A stretch of 64,000 bases of DNA from Microbacterium galbinum (lineage in GTDB: Bacteria; Actinomycetota; Actinomycetes; Actinomycetales; Microbacteriaceae): contig NZ_CP078077.1 of the NCBI RefSeq assembly GCF_023101185.1, positions 248,001 to 312,000 of the forward strand. Reading direction: 5' to 3'. Each line of letters starts with the position of its first letter. The stretch's first letter is position 1. Made by a program: the position numbers and the translations under genes. Below the pieces are notes generated by a model. The model was not told the origin of the DNA and did not search any database. It was given only the letters and a program-made list of their open reading frames with translations. Positions 6,932 to 15,953 of the stretch are shown piece after piece.

Positions 6932-9246
6932 CGGGCTCTGCACATCTGCCCCTGCGCGAGCGCGTCGGCCAGATCAATCAGCGTCTCAAGGGCTGGGAAG
7001 CGGTGCGCTGGGTCGACGGCGCACCCCGCATCACCGACGTCCTGCGCCGCGAGGTCGACCGCTGGGGTGGGATCGGCGCGATCTACGGCGTGCTGCGCGC
7101 CGACCCGTGGTCGCAGGTGCGGTGGAGCAACGGCATCCCGCCCGAGCGCAGCGCCGAGGCCTATCGGGCCGTGCAGGAGTACATCGTCACGCACGGCGGG
7201 GGCCTGCCGACGCTGTTCGTCGAGGAGGTGCCGCACGGGCTCATGGCCCTCGGCGGCACGACCCTCCCCGTCAACCTGGCCCTCGGCGCGGGTATGGATC
7301 CCGCCCTCACCGAAGAGCTCGCGGTGCACGTCGCCGCCGAGACGCGCCTGCGCGGCACGCACGTCGCGCTGGTGTCGGGACTCGACGTGCTGCGCGACCC
7401 GCGCTGGGGCCGCGCCGAAGAGTGCTTCGGCGAGGATCCGGCGCTCGCCGCCCTGCTCGTCGAGGCGACGGTGCGCGGGATGCAGGGCACGGATGCCGCG
7501 GCTGCAGCATCCGTGATCGCCCCCGACCGCGTCGCCGTCGTCGCCAAGCACCTGGCGGCGCAGGGCGCGGGCATCGGAGGCCGCAACGGCTCCGGCGCAC
7601 CGATCGGGCGCCGGGAGCTGGGCGAGATCCATCTGCGTCCGGCTTACGCCGCCGCCCGGGCCGGAGTCGCCGGCTTCATGGCCGCGTACAACGACATCGA
7701 CGGCATCCCCTGCAGTGCGAATCGTGAGCTCTTGACCGGCACGCTGCGCGAGGGGTGGGGCTGGGACGGCCTCGTGATGGCCGACGGCACGGCGATCGAT
7801 CGTCTGCGCGACAGCGCCCCCGATCCGGCGACGGCCGCGGCGATCGCTCTCGACGCGGGTGTCGACCTCAGCCTGTGGGACGAGGCCTTCACGCACGTCG
7901 AGGAGGCCGTCGATCGCGGCATCCTCGACGAAGGGGTCGTCACGCGGGCCGCCGACCGCGTGCTCGCGCTCAAGCGCCGCCTCGGTCTGCTCGGGGAAGC
8001 CGACGTGCCGGCCGCGATTCCTGCCGACCCCGAGCGCGAGCGCGCGTTCCTCTCCCTCGCCGCGCGTGCCGCCGCCCAGTCCGTCGTCGTCGTGCACGAC
8101 GCGGGGGCGCTCCCGCTTCCGGCTGCCGGAGATCACGCGGACGCCGGCCCCGTGATCGCCCTCCTCGGACCGAACGCCTCGGACCTCGACGCCCAGCTCG
8201 GCGACTACACGCCCCCGCGTCCGGTCCCCGACCCGACCTCCTCCACCGTGCACTCCGCACTCGTCACCCGATACGGCGCGGAGCGGGTGCGCGTCGCGCA
8301 GGGCTCCACGCATCGCGGCGAACTCTCCGATCCCACCCGCGCCCGGGATGCTGTGAGCGCAGCCCTCGACGGCGCCGACGTCGCCCTCGTGGTGCTCGGC
8401 GGTACGAGCCGCCGCAGCTACGACGACGAGTTCGCCGACAACGGCGCGATCGATGCGCCGGCACCCGACACCACCAATGGCGAGGGCGTGGATCTCGCGC
8501 ACCTCGGGTTGCCGGACGCGCAGCTCGCCCTGCTCCGCGCCGCACGCGCCTCGGGGGCACCACGGGTGATCGCGGTCGTGATCGACGGGCGCCCGCGCCC
8601 GCTCGACGACGTCATCGCGCTCTCGGATGCCGTGATCCTCGCGCCCTTCCCCGGTCCCGGCGGTGGAGAGGCGATCGTCACCGCCCTGACCACCGGTGTC
8701 GGCGGAGGCCTGCTGCCGGCGACGCTCCCCTCCGCCGACGGAGTGCTGCCGGTCGCGCACGACGAGCGCCGCGAGACGGCGCGCGGCTACCTCGATGCAC
8801 GCCACCCCGCCGGAGTGCTCTTCGGCACCGGCACACCGTCGACGGTCGAGGTCCGTCTGCGCCCCGCTGCTCCCGGCGAGTCCCCCACCATCCCGGCCGC
8901 CGGCCTGGGCAGCGGCGAGCGTGTCACGGTCCTGATCGACGTCGCGAACGCCTCGGCATCCGAGATCTCCCTCGCCGTTCCGCTCTACGGGCGGCGGCAC
9001 GAGCACGGCATCCGTCCCCGACGTCGGACGCTGCTGGCGGTGACCCGGGTGACCGTCGCAGCGGGCGGCCGCACCACGGCCCCGGTCGACCTCGGACTCG
9101 ACGCGCTGGGCTCCTGGGCGAGCGGGCGACCCGAGGCCCTGCCCGCTGAGATCCTCGCGTGGACGGCATCCGTGCACGATCCCACCCACGACGCGATCAC
9201 GATCCGCATCACCGACGAGGAGGGCCGCACCGGATGGACGAGCTGA
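6928..9246 (+). CDS. Glycoside hydrolase family 3 enzyme
   Basis: Intracellular beta-glycosidase-like protein of 772 residues without signal peptide. The N-terminal barrel shows FVEEVPHG, SGLDVLRDPRWGRAEECFGEDP and GFMAAYNDIDGIPC, all GH3 hallmarks. The nucleophile Asp is expected at residue 286 in GLVMADG, where most family members read SDW. The alpha/beta sandwich domain follows (VIALLGPNASD, VALVVLGGTSRR), and a C-terminal fibronectin-like region ends the protein. The gene overlaps the upstream permease by four bases and the downstream GH125 gene by 13 bases. Substrate cannot be read from sequence; context suggests beta-linked decorations on a mannan or N-glycan fragment. The aberrant nucleophile context makes an unusual specificity possible. 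Confidence 0.88.
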   Translation: MTGSAHLPLRERVGQINQRLKGWEAVRWVDGAPRITDVLRREVDRWGGIGAIYGVLRADPWSQVRWSNGIPPERSAEAYRAVQEYIVTHGGGLPTLFVEEVPHGLMALGGTTLPVNLALGAGMDPALTEELAVHVAAETRLRGTHVALVSGLDVLRDPRWGRAEECFGEDPALAALLVEATVRGMQGTDAAAAASVIAPDRVAVVAKHLAAQGAGIGGRNGSGAPIGRRELGEIHLRPAYAAARAGVAGFMAAYNDIDGIPCSANRELLTGTLREGWGWDGLVMADGTAIDRLRDSAPDPATAAAIALDAGVDLSLWDEAFTHVEEAVDRGILDEGVVTRAADRVLALKRRLGLLGEADVPAAIPADPERERAFLSLAARAAAQSVVVVHDAGALPLPAAGDHADAGPVIALLGPNASDLDAQLGDYTPPRPVPDPTSSTVHSALVTRYGAERVRVAQGSTHRGELSDPTRARDAVSAALDGADVALVVLGGTSRRSYDDEFADNGAIDAPAPDTTNGEGVDLAHLGLPDAQLALLRAARASGAPRVIAVVIDGRPRPLDDVIALSDAVILAPFPGPGGGEAIVTALTTGVGGGLLPATLPSADGVLPVAHDERRETARGYLDARHPAGVLFGTGTPSTVEVRLRPAAPGESPTIPAAGLGSGERVTVLIDVANASASEISLAVPLYGRRHEHGIRPRRRTLLAVTRVTVAAGGRTTAPVDLGLDALGSWASGRPEALPAEILAWTASVHDPTHDAITIRITDEEGRTGWTS

Positions 9247-10520
9247 CGGCGTTCACGCCCGATGTCCGCACGCGGAATCTGATCGCGGACGCCGCCGACG
9301 GCGTGCGGCGCACCAGTGGTGAGCGCATCGGCGACCTCGTGGAGGCCGCCCTGCTGCGCACCCTCACCGAGACGGTGGGTATCGACCAGGAGGGACGGGT
9401 GTTCATCATCACCGGCGACATCCCGGCGATGTGGCTGCGCGATTCCACGACGCAGCTCACCCCGTACCTGCGCTTCCTCGACCGGAGTCCGCAGCTCGCC
9501 GACCTGGTCGAGGGGGTGGTGCGTCGGCAGTTCGGATTCCTCGCGCACGACTCCTACGCCAACGCGTTCAACGACGGCCCCACCGGCGCCCACTACGACC
9601 CGGACGACGTCTGCGACGACCCCGAGGTCTGGGAGCAGAAGTACGAGGTCGACAGCCTCTGCTACCCGCTCTCGCTGGCCCACACGCTCTGGCGCAGTAC
9701 AGGGCGCACCGCCGTCTTCGACGAGCGCGTGCACGCGGTCCTCCGCACGATCGTCGATCAGCTCCGTGCCGAGCAGCACCACGAGGAGTCCGCCTACCGG
9801 TTCGAGCGCGACACCCCGATCCCCACTGAGACGCTCCCCCGCGGCGGCCGCGGCTCCGCCGTCGCGCACACGGGGATGACCTGGAGCGGATTCCGCCCCT
9901 CGGACGACGCGTGCACCTTCGGGTACAACGTTCCCGCGAACCTCTTCGCCGCCCAGGCGCTGCGCGCCCTCGCCGAGATCGCTCGCGAGGTGCTCCACGA
10001 CGAGGTGCTCGCCGCTGACGCGCTCGCCCTCTCCGCCGAGTTGCGAGCCGGTGTGAGTGCGCACGGCATCATCGACGGGCCCGACGGCGAGCCGATCTAC
10101 GCGTACGAGGTCGACGGCCTGGGCGGCGCGCTCGTCATGGACGACGCGAACACCCCGTCCCTGCTGTCGCTCCCGCTGATCGCCCCCGAGGTGATCGACC
10201 GTGAGATCTGGGAGGCGACGCGTCGCGTCGTACTGAGCCCCGCGAACCCGTACTGGTTCGCGGGCACCGCCCTCCGCGGCATCGGCAGCCCCCACACCCG
10301 CGAGCGGCGCGTCTGGCCGATCGCCCTCGCCGTCGAGGGGCTCGTCGGCACTCCGGACGACCGCATCCGCCTGCTGCGCATGATCGCCGAGACGGATGCC
10401 GGCACCGGGCACGTGCACGAGAGCATCGACGTCGACGATCCCGCCGTGTTCAGCCGCCCGTGGTTCTCGTGGGCGGAATCGATGTTCTGCGAGCTCGCGC
10501 TGCAGGTCGCCGCGGACTGA
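9234..10520 (+). CDS. GH125 exo-alpha-1,6-mannosidase (metal-independent)
   Basis: A 428-residue enzyme of glycoside hydrolase family 125 (formerly DUF1237), known to release terminal mannose from alpha-1,6-mannosides by inversion. GDIPAMWLRDSTTQLTPYL (residues 61-79), EVDSLCYPLSLAH, FAGTALRGIGSPHT and the end VHESIDVDDPAVFSRPWFSWAESMFCEL are the characteristic blocks and contain the candidate acid and base carboxylates. The ATG at 9234 is used: it overlaps the GH3 gene and is preceded by GAGGAGGG. It is the last gene of the transporter operon and is followed by a strong hairpin. It is the main reason to assign the locus to alpha-mannoside use, for example from yeast mannan or N-glycans. Confidence 0.9.
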   Translation: MDELTAFTPDVRTRNLIADAADGVRRTSGERIGDLVEAALLRTLTETVGIDQEGRVFIITGDIPAMWLRDSTTQLTPYLRFLDRSPQLADLVEGVVRRQFGFLAHDSYANAFNDGPTGAHYDPDDVCDDPEVWEQKYEVDSLCYPLSLAHTLWRSTGRTAVFDERVHAVLRTIVDQLRAEQHHEESAYRFERDTPIPTETLPRGGRGSAVAHTGMTWSGFRPSDDACTFGYNVPANLFAAQALRALAEIAREVLHDEVLAADALALSAELRAGVSAHGIIDGPDGEPIYAYEVDGLGGALVMDDANTPSLLSLPLIAPEVIDREIWEATRRVVLSPANPYWFAGTALRGIGSPHTRERRVWPIALAVEGLVGTPDDRIRLLRMIAETDAGTGHVHESIDVDDPAVFSRPWFSWAESMFCELALQVAAD

Positions 10521-10553
10521 GCGCCCCTGCGCACTCGCACACCCGCGAACGCA

Positions 10554-10587
10554 CGAACCGCCCGGGTCGGATGACCCGGGCGGTTCG
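10554..10587. terminator. Bidirectional hairpin terminator
   Basis: A perfect 15-bp stem (CGAACCGCCCGGGTC against its complement) with a GGAT loop lies between the convergent GH125 and ChvE-like genes, 33 bases after one stop codon and 17 bases from the other. It can serve both directions. Confidence 0.85.
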
Positions 10588-10604
10588 TTCAGCACAGAAG
10601 GTGC

Positions 10605-11723
10605 TTACTCGTACGACTTCACGATCTCGAGCAGGCTCGGGACGTTCGCGTACGCGTCGGCAGCGTTCTCCTTGGTGACGATCAGCGGCTCGAGGAGGTA
10701 CGCCGGAACGACCTTCGCGCCGTTGTCGTACTGCTCGGTGTCGTTGACGTCGACTTCTTCGCCCTTCTGGAGCTGCTCGACCATCTTGATGGTCTGCGCA
10801 ACGAGGAGCGAGGTGTCCTTGTTGATCGTGGAGTACTGGATGCCCTCCATGATCGACTTGACGGACTCGACCTCGGAGTCCTGACCCGTGACGACCGGAA
10901 CCGGCTTGCCGGCCTGCTGCACCGAGGTGATGATGGCGCGGGCGAGGGTGTCGTTCGGGGACAGGACGCCGTCGAGGACGGTGTCACCGCTGTACGAGCC
11001 GGTCAGGAGCGTGTCCATGCGGTTCTGGGCGTTCTCCGCGAGCCAGCCCTCGGTCGCGGTCTGGGCGATCGCGGTCTGACCCGAGACCACGTTCAGCGTG
11101 CCGTCGTCGATCTTCGGCTGGAGGACGTCCATCGCACCGTTGAAGAACACGGCCGAGTTGGCGTCATCCGGCGAACCCGAGAACAGCTCGATGTTGTACG
11201 GGGCCTCGTGACCGGCGCGCTCGGCGAGGCCGTCGAGCAGAGCCTGGCCCTGGAGCTGGCCGACCTTGAAGTTGTCGAACGCGACGTAGTAGTCGACGGC
11301 CTCGGTGTTCTCGATGAGACGGTCGTACGCGATCACCTTGGCGCCGGCATCCTGAGCCGCCTGCACCTGCGTGGCCAGCTGCTTGCCGTCCTTCGCACCG
11401 ATGATGATGACCTTGGCGCCGTTGGTGACCATGGCCTGGATCTGGTTCTGCTGCTCGGCGACCGTGTTGCTGGCCGGGGCGTACTGCACGTCGGCCTTGA
11501 AGCCGGCCGACTCGAGTCCGTCCGTGAACAGCTTTCCGGCGAGCACCCAGTTCTCCGACGTCTTGTCGGGGAGTGCGACACCGATCGTCGAACCCGCCTC
11601 GAAGCCGCTGGTGGCCTCTTCGCCGCCGGATCCGGTGTCACCGCCGCGCTCCGATGAGCAGCCGGTGAGGGCGAAGGCGCCCGCGACGACAAGCGCTGTC
11701 GCCGTAACAAGGATCTTCTTCAT
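10605..11723 (-). CDS. chvE: Multiple-monosaccharide ABC transporter, binding lipoprotein (ChvE-like)
   Basis: Sugar-binding lipoprotein of 372 residues of the periplasmic-binding type 1 superfamily. The signal peptide MKKILVTATALVVAGAFALTGC contains the lipobox. The mature part has IGVALPDKTSENWVLAGKLF and the FDNFKVGQLQGQALLDGL and VLSPNDTLARAII segments of the ChvE group, which bind monosaccharides such as galactose, xylose or arabinose. The start at 11723 follows from the signal peptide; a longer open frame upstream is a shadow of the permease gene. It is the third gene of its operon, after ATPase and permease, separated by 59 bases. That order is unusual because the binding protein is normally first. 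The substrate is not determined. Confidence 0.88.
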   Translation of the reverse strand: MKKILVTATALVVAGAFALTGCSSERGGDTGSGGEEATSGFEAGSTIGVALPDKTSENWVLAGKLFTDGLESAGFKADVQYAPASNTVAEQQNQIQAMVTNGAKVIIIGAKDGKQLATQVQAAQDAGAKVIAYDRLIENTEAVDYYVAFDNFKVGQLQGQALLDGLAERAGHEAPYNIELFSGSPDDANSAVFFNGAMDVLQPKIDDGTLNVVSGQTAIAQTATEGWLAENAQNRMDTLLTGSYSGDTVLDGVLSPNDTLARAIITSVQQAGKPVPVVTGQDSEVESVKSIMEGIQYSTINKDTSLLVAQTIKMVEQLQKGEEVDVNDTEQYDNGAKVVPAYLLEPLIVTKENAADAYANVPSLLEIVKSYE

Positions 11724-11782
11724 GTGATCTCTTTCTCTGGTGTGTGAAGGCCTGAACGCGCGTGGGCCACGCGATCCGACCC

Positions 11783-13138
11783 CTACTTTCCGCTCGTCTT
11801 GTCGACGGGTGGGGCTTGGTAGGTCTTGTTGGGCTCGAAGGTCTCGGTGGCGGGATCCACCTGACGCCCGAAGCGGCGCGTCATGAAGCCGATGAGCGAG
11901 GGGCGGCCCTGCTGCTTGTTCCACACGTCGATACCGACGGCGAAGAGGAGCACGATGCCCTTGATCATGGAGACGACGTCGGCGCCCTGGCCGAGCAGTG
12001 CGAGGCCGTTGTTGAGGAACGCCATCACGAGACCACCGATGATCGATCCGATCACGGTGCCGATACCACCGGCGACGGCCGCGCCACCGATGAAGACCGA
12101 GGCGATCGCGTCGAGCTCCCACCCGGTGCCGTCGTTCGGGCCGGAGGCCTGCGAACGGGCAACGAAGATCATTCCGGCGAGGGCGGCGAGCACCGACATG
12201 TTCATCATGACGAAGAAGTCGACCCAGCGGTCCTTCACACCCGACAGCCGTGCGGCCTGGCGGTTGCCACCGACGGCGTAGATGTGACGGCCGAAAACGG
12301 TCTTGCTCGTGACGAAGGTGTACAGGATGACGAGGGCGAGGAGGATCAGACCCGGGACCGGGAAGCTCGTGCCCGGACGGCCGGTCGCGAACATCCACGC
12401 GGCGACGAGCACGACGACCGACAGGAGCACGACCTTGGTGATGCTCACCCAGAGGGGCGCGCTCTCGGAGCCCATCTTGTGCTGGACGCGGCGGGTGCGG
12501 ATCTCGAAGAACACGAGCCAGGCGACCGCGACGAGCGCGAGGAGCATGGTCGGCACGTTGAACGGCAACGGCAGGCCGATCTCGGGCAGGTAGCCGGTGC
12601 CGATGATCTGGAAGCCCTTGGGGACCGGGATGGTCTGCGCATCGCCGATCCACTGCTGAGCACCGCGGAAGAGCAGCATGCCCGCGAGCGTCACGATGAA
12701 CGCCGGCACTCCGACGTACGCGACCCAGAAGCCCTGCCAGGCGCCGACGGCGGCACCCACGGCCAGGCCGAGCAGGATCGCGAGCGGCCAGGGGAGGCTC
12801 CAGTCCTGCATGGACTTCGCCACGATGATGCCGGTGAACGCCGCCACCGAGCCGACCGACAGGTCGATGTGCCCCATGATGATGACCATCACCATGCCGA
12901 TCGCCAGGATCAGGATGAACGAGTACTGGTTGATGACGTTGATCAGGTTGCCCGAGGTCAGCGTCGCGCCGTTGGGCCCGTTTCGGATGAGCGTCAGGAT
13001 CTCGAACAGCACGATGATGACGATCAGGCTGCCGAGGATTCCGAACTGGCGCAGGGTCGAGGTGCCACCGCCGCCGAACATCTTGGTGATGTCCTTGAAG
13101 TGGAACCCGCGCTTCGCGGTCGTGGTGTCGGTGGTCAT
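11783..13138 (-). CDS. mmsB: Multiple-monosaccharide ABC transporter permease (MmsB/GguB-like)
   Basis: Polytopic permease of 451 residues of the ribose/xylose transporter class. About ten hydrophobic segments are visible. Family blocks include [52 protein letters not shown] and [25 protein letters not shown]. The start ATG overlaps the stop codon of the ATPase gene (ATGA), so translation is coupled. It forms the channel for sugar delivered by the ChvE-like lipoprotein encoded next. Confidence 0.9.
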   Translation of the reverse strand: MTTDTTTAKRGFHFKDITKMFGGGGTSTLRQFGILGSLIVIIVLFEILTLIRNGPNGATLTSGNLINVINQYSFILILAIGMVMVIIMGHIDLSVGSVAAFTGIIVAKSMQDWSLPWPLAILLGLAVGAAVGAWQGFWVAYVGVPAFIVTLAGMLLFRGAQQWIGDAQTIPVPKGFQIIGTGYLPEIGLPLPFNVPTMLLALVAVAWLVFFEIRTRRVQHKMGSESAPLWVSITKVVLLSVVVLVAAWMFATGRPGTSFPVPGLILLALVILYTFVTSKTVFGRHIYAVGGNRQAARLSGVKDRWVDFFVMMNMSVLAALAGMIFVARSQASGPNDGTGWELDAIASVFIGGAAVAGGIGTVIGSIIGGLVMAFLNNGLALLGQGADVVSMIKGIVLLFAVGIDVWNKQQGRPSLIGFMTRRFGRQVDPATETFEPNKTYQAPPVDKTSGK

Positions 13139-14703
13139 GCGGATGCTTTCTGGGTAGCGGAGGTCATGCTGCGCATGAGGGCCTCGGGTGTCGCCTGGTC
13201 GGCCGGGATGCAGTCGGTGACCCGACCTTCGAAGACGGTGTAGATGCGGTCGCAGATGCCGAGCAGCTCGGGCAGCTCACTGGAGATCACGATGACGCCC
13301 TTGCCCTGCGCCGCGAGCTCGTTGATGATCGCGTAGATCTCGTACTTCGCTCCGACGTCGATGCCGCGGGTGGGCTCGTCGAGGATCAGCAGGTCGGGGT
13401 CGGTGAACATCCACTTGGCGAGGACGACCTTCTGCTGGTTGCCGCCCGACAGCTTGCCGACGCCCTCCTCGACCGAGGGGGTCTTGATGCGCAGCGCCTT
13501 GCGGTACTGCTCGGCGACCGCGAACTCCGCACGGTCGTCGACGACGCCCCGCTTGGTGATCTTGGAGAGCTTGGCGGCGACGACCGATCGCTTGATCGTG
13601 TCGAGCAGGTTGAGGCCCAGCACCTTGCGGTCCTCGCTCACGTAGGCGAGGCCGTGCTTGATCGCCGAGGCGACGTCGGGCAGCGAGATCTCCTGGCCGT
13701 CCTTGACCATGGTGCCGCCGAGGAACGTGCCGTAGGAGCGTCCGAACATGCTCATCGCGAACTCGGTTCGCCCGGCGCCCATGAGTCCGGCGATGCCGAC
13801 GACCTCACCACGGCGCACGTTGAGGCTGGAGCCCTTGACGACCATGCGCTCGGAGACGGTCGGATGCTGCACCCACCAGTCCTTGACCTCGAAGAACACC
13901 TCGCCGATCTCGGGGGTGCGGTCGGGGTAGCGGCTCTCGAGCGAGCGACCGACCATGCCGCGGATGATGCGATCCTCGTTGATCTCGCCGCGCGAGATGT
14001 CGAGGGTCTCGACCGTGCGGCCGTCGCGGATGATCGTGATCTCGTCGGCGATCTGCTCGATCTCGTTGAGCTTGTGGCTGATCATGATCGACGCGATGCC
14101 CTTGGCCTTGAGGCCGAGGATCAGGTCGAGCAGGTGCTGCGAGTCGTTCTCGTTGAGCGCGGCGGTCGGCTCGTCGAGGATGAGCAGCTTGACGTCCTTG
14201 TTGAGCGCCTTGGCGATCTCGATGAGCTGCTGCTTGCCGACGCCGAGGGTCTTGATCTGCACGTCGGGGTCTTCGTTGAGACCCACGCGGGCGAGCAGCT
14301 CGGTGGCGCGCTTCGTCTGCGCCTGCCAGTCGATCGTGCCGAAGCGGCGGATCTCGTTGCCGAGGAAGATGTTCTCGGTGACCGAGAGCTCGGGGATGAG
14401 CGCGAGCTCCTGGTGGATGATCGCGATGCCGGCGGCTTCGCTCGCCGCGATGTCCTTATAGCGCTGCTCTTCGCCGTAGAGCAGGATCTCTCCGTCGTAG
14501 GTGCCGTACGGGTACACCCCCGACAGCACCTTCATGAGCGTCGACTTCCCGGCACCGTTCTCGCCGCAGATCGCATGGATCTCGCCGGCGCGGACAGTGA
14601 TCGAGACGTCGGCGAGAGCCTTGACCCCCGGGAACTCCTTGGTGATGTTCTTCATCTCCAGGATCGGGCCAGACACGGTAGGCAACGTTGCTGTGGTGCT
14701 CAC
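13135..14703 (-). CDS. mmsA: Multiple-monosaccharide ABC transporter ATP-binding protein (MmsA/GguA-like)
   Basis: Tandem-ATPase protein of 522 residues. The first cassette has Walker [10 protein letters not shown] and Walker [12 protein letters not shown] with the signature region [16 protein letters not shown]. The second has [15 protein letters not shown] and [14 protein letters not shown] but lacks a canonical Walker A (GLMGAGRTE), which is normal for this family. [12 protein letters not shown] is characteristic of the MmsA/GguA subgroup. The GTG at 14703 is preferred because GAGGAAGA lies just upstream; a frame from 14748 would include the operator and promoter. It is the first gene of the transporter operon, directly after a LacI-type operator. 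Confidence 0.92.
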   Translation of the reverse strand: MSTTATLPTVSGPILEMKNITKEFPGVKALADVSITVRAGEIHAICGENGAGKSTLMKVLSGVYPYGTYDGEILLYGEEQRYKDIAASEAAGIAIIHQELALIPELSVTENIFLGNEIRRFGTIDWQAQTKRATELLARVGLNEDPDVQIKTLGVGKQQLIEIAKALNKDVKLLILDEPTAALNENDSQHLLDLILGLKAKGIASIMISHKLNEIEQIADEITIIRDGRTVETLDISRGEINEDRIIRGMVGRSLESRYPDRTPEIGEVFFEVKDWWVQHPTVSERMVVKGSSLNVRRGEVVGIAGLMGAGRTEFAMSMFGRSYGTFLGGTMVKDGQEISLPDVASAIKHGLAYVSEDRKVLGLNLLDTIKRSVVAAKLSKITKRGVVDDRAEFAVAEQYRKALRIKTPSVEEGVGKLSGGNQQKVVLAKWMFTDPDLLILDEPTRGIDVGAKYEIYAIINELAAQGKGVIVISSELPELLGICDRIYTVFEGRVTDCIPADQATPEALMRSMTSATQKASA

Positions 14704-14734
14704 GGATCTTCCTCGCGACGTGCGGTCACCTTCG

Positions 14735-14750
14735 ATGTGACCGTTCACAT
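14735..14750. promoter_or_regulatory. LacI-type operator before mmsA
   Basis: ATGTGACCGTTCACAT matches its own reverse complement at seven of eight positions per half and sits between the transporter promoter and the start codon. A near copy lies in front of the LacI gene upstream (15867-15882). Confidence 0.75.
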
Positions 14751-14756
14751 TGGTAC

Positions 14757-14785
14757 ATACAACTCCGGCATACCGGGCCTGTCAA
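14757..14785 (-). promoter_or_regulatory. Putative promoter of the mmsA-mmsB-chvE operon
   Basis: On the minus strand a perfect TTGACA (complement of 14780-14785) is followed after 17 bases by TTGTAT (complement of 14757-14762), a weak -10 element. The operator lies immediately downstream, where bound repressor would block initiation. Confidence 0.55.
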
Positions 14786-14808
14786 GTCCGGCGCGGATTT
14801 TCGTGTCG

Positions 14809-15840
14809 CTACCGTGACCTGCGCGGCGCGTGGGGCCCCGCGGACTCGCGATCGCGCACCGTGGTCTGGATCGGACCGAACTCCGGAGCCTGCTCTCCGC
14901 GGATCTGCGCGAGCAGGATCTTCACCGCGCGACGGCCCAGTTCGGGGAAGTCCTGGTGCACCGTGGTGAGGGTCGGTGCGACGTGCGCGGCCACCGGAAC
15001 GTCGTCGAACCCGACGACGCTGATGTCGTCGGGTACGCGCACCCCGGCATCGCGGAACCCGTGCATGAGTCCGATCGCCATGAGGTCGTTCGCCGCGAAC
15101 ACCGCCGTGAAGTCGCGCCGGCGCGACAGTTCCTGCCCGGCGAAGTAGCCGAAGTCCGCGGTCCAGTCGCCGCGGATCGGCGGGAAGGTCGGCAGATCGG
15201 CCTCGCGCAGGCCGTCGAGGTATCCGCGCATGCGCGACTCCGCCTCGATCCAGTCCTGCGGGCCGGCCAGATGCAGGATGTCGCTGTGTCCGAGGCGGAT
15301 GAGATGCTCGGTCGCGGCTCGCGCCCCGGCGACCTGATCCGCCGACAGACTCACCCCGTCCGACCCCGACGCGGTCTGCAGCGTGACGAACGGGAAGTCG
15401 ACCGCCATCCCCCGCAGCACGTGGAACACGCGCACCTGAGGGGCGAGCACCACGATTCCGTCGACCTGTTCGCGCGCGAGCTGGCGCACGGCGCTGCCGA
15501 TCGCCTCCGGGGTGGTCGCCGCGAGGTTGAGCGTCGAGACCGAGTACCCCTCCTCGCGAGCGGCATCCTCGATGCTCGCGATCGACGAGGTCGGCCCGAA
15601 CTCCCCGATCGTGGCCGAGAGCACGCCGAGCATGTTCGATCTGCTCGTGACGAGCGCACGGGCGGCGAGATTCGGGCGGTAGTCGAGCACCGAGATCGCG
15701 TCGAGCACCTTCGCCTTCGTCTCGGGGCGGATGCTCGGATGATCGTTGAGCACACGGGAGACGGTCTGATGCGAGACCCCGGCAAGACGGGCGACATCGC
15801 GGATGCTGGGCATCCGGGCGCGCTCGGAGGCAGTGGACAT
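14809..15840 (-). CDS. LacI family transcriptional regulator of the ChvE-type transporter
   Basis: Repressor of 343 residues. Residues 11-55 contain the DNA-binding domain (SIRDVARLAGVSHQTVSRVLNDHPSI, then ETKAKVLDAISVLDYRPN); the effector domain follows with TTVHQDFPELGRRAVKILL near the end. The ATG at 15840 is chosen because AGGAGG lies five bases upstream; a GTG at 15843 is too close. Matching operators before its own gene and before mmsA indicate autoregulation plus control of the transporter. A 105-bp gap with its own promoter separates it from mmsA. Confidence 0.9.
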   Translation of the reverse strand: MSTASERARMPSIRDVARLAGVSHQTVSRVLNDHPSIRPETKAKVLDAISVLDYRPNLAARALVTSRSNMLGVLSATIGEFGPTSSIASIEDAAREEGYSVSTLNLAATTPEAIGSAVRQLAREQVDGIVVLAPQVRVFHVLRGMAVDFPFVTLQTASGSDGVSLSADQVAGARAATEHLIRLGHSDILHLAGPQDWIEAESRMRGYLDGLREADLPTFPPIRGDWTADFGYFAGQELSRRRDFTAVFAANDLMAIGLMHGFRDAGVRVPDDISVVGFDDVPVAAHVAPTLTTVHQDFPELGRRAVKILLAQIRGEQAPEFGPIQTTVRDRESAGPHAPRRSR

Positions 15841-15866
15841 CACGGCCTCCTTGCATGTGCACCCTT

Positions 15867-15882
15867 ATGTGCACGGTCACAT
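15867..15882. promoter_or_regulatory. LacI-type operator before the LacI gene
   Basis: ATGTGCACGGTCACAT has six of eight matching positions per half and shares the outer ATGTG/TCACAT half-sites with the operator at 14735. It is 26 bases upstream of the LacI start codon. Confidence 0.7.
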
Positions 15883-15953
15883 CGTACGTACATTATGACC
15901 CTGAGCGCACGAAAGCGCCTAGCGCGGGAACGGAGCGCGGGTCGGGAATCGGG

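Noticed and set aside
6871-9189. A 772-residue minus-strand open frame opposite the GH3 gene.
   Set aside because: It mirrors the GH3 gene, is rich in Arg, Gly and Asp, has no family motif, and results from high GC content.
11724-12653. Open frame extending the ChvE-like protein by about 310 residues.
   Set aside because: The extension is antisense-frame noise over the permease gene; a lipoprotein signal peptide begins at 11723.
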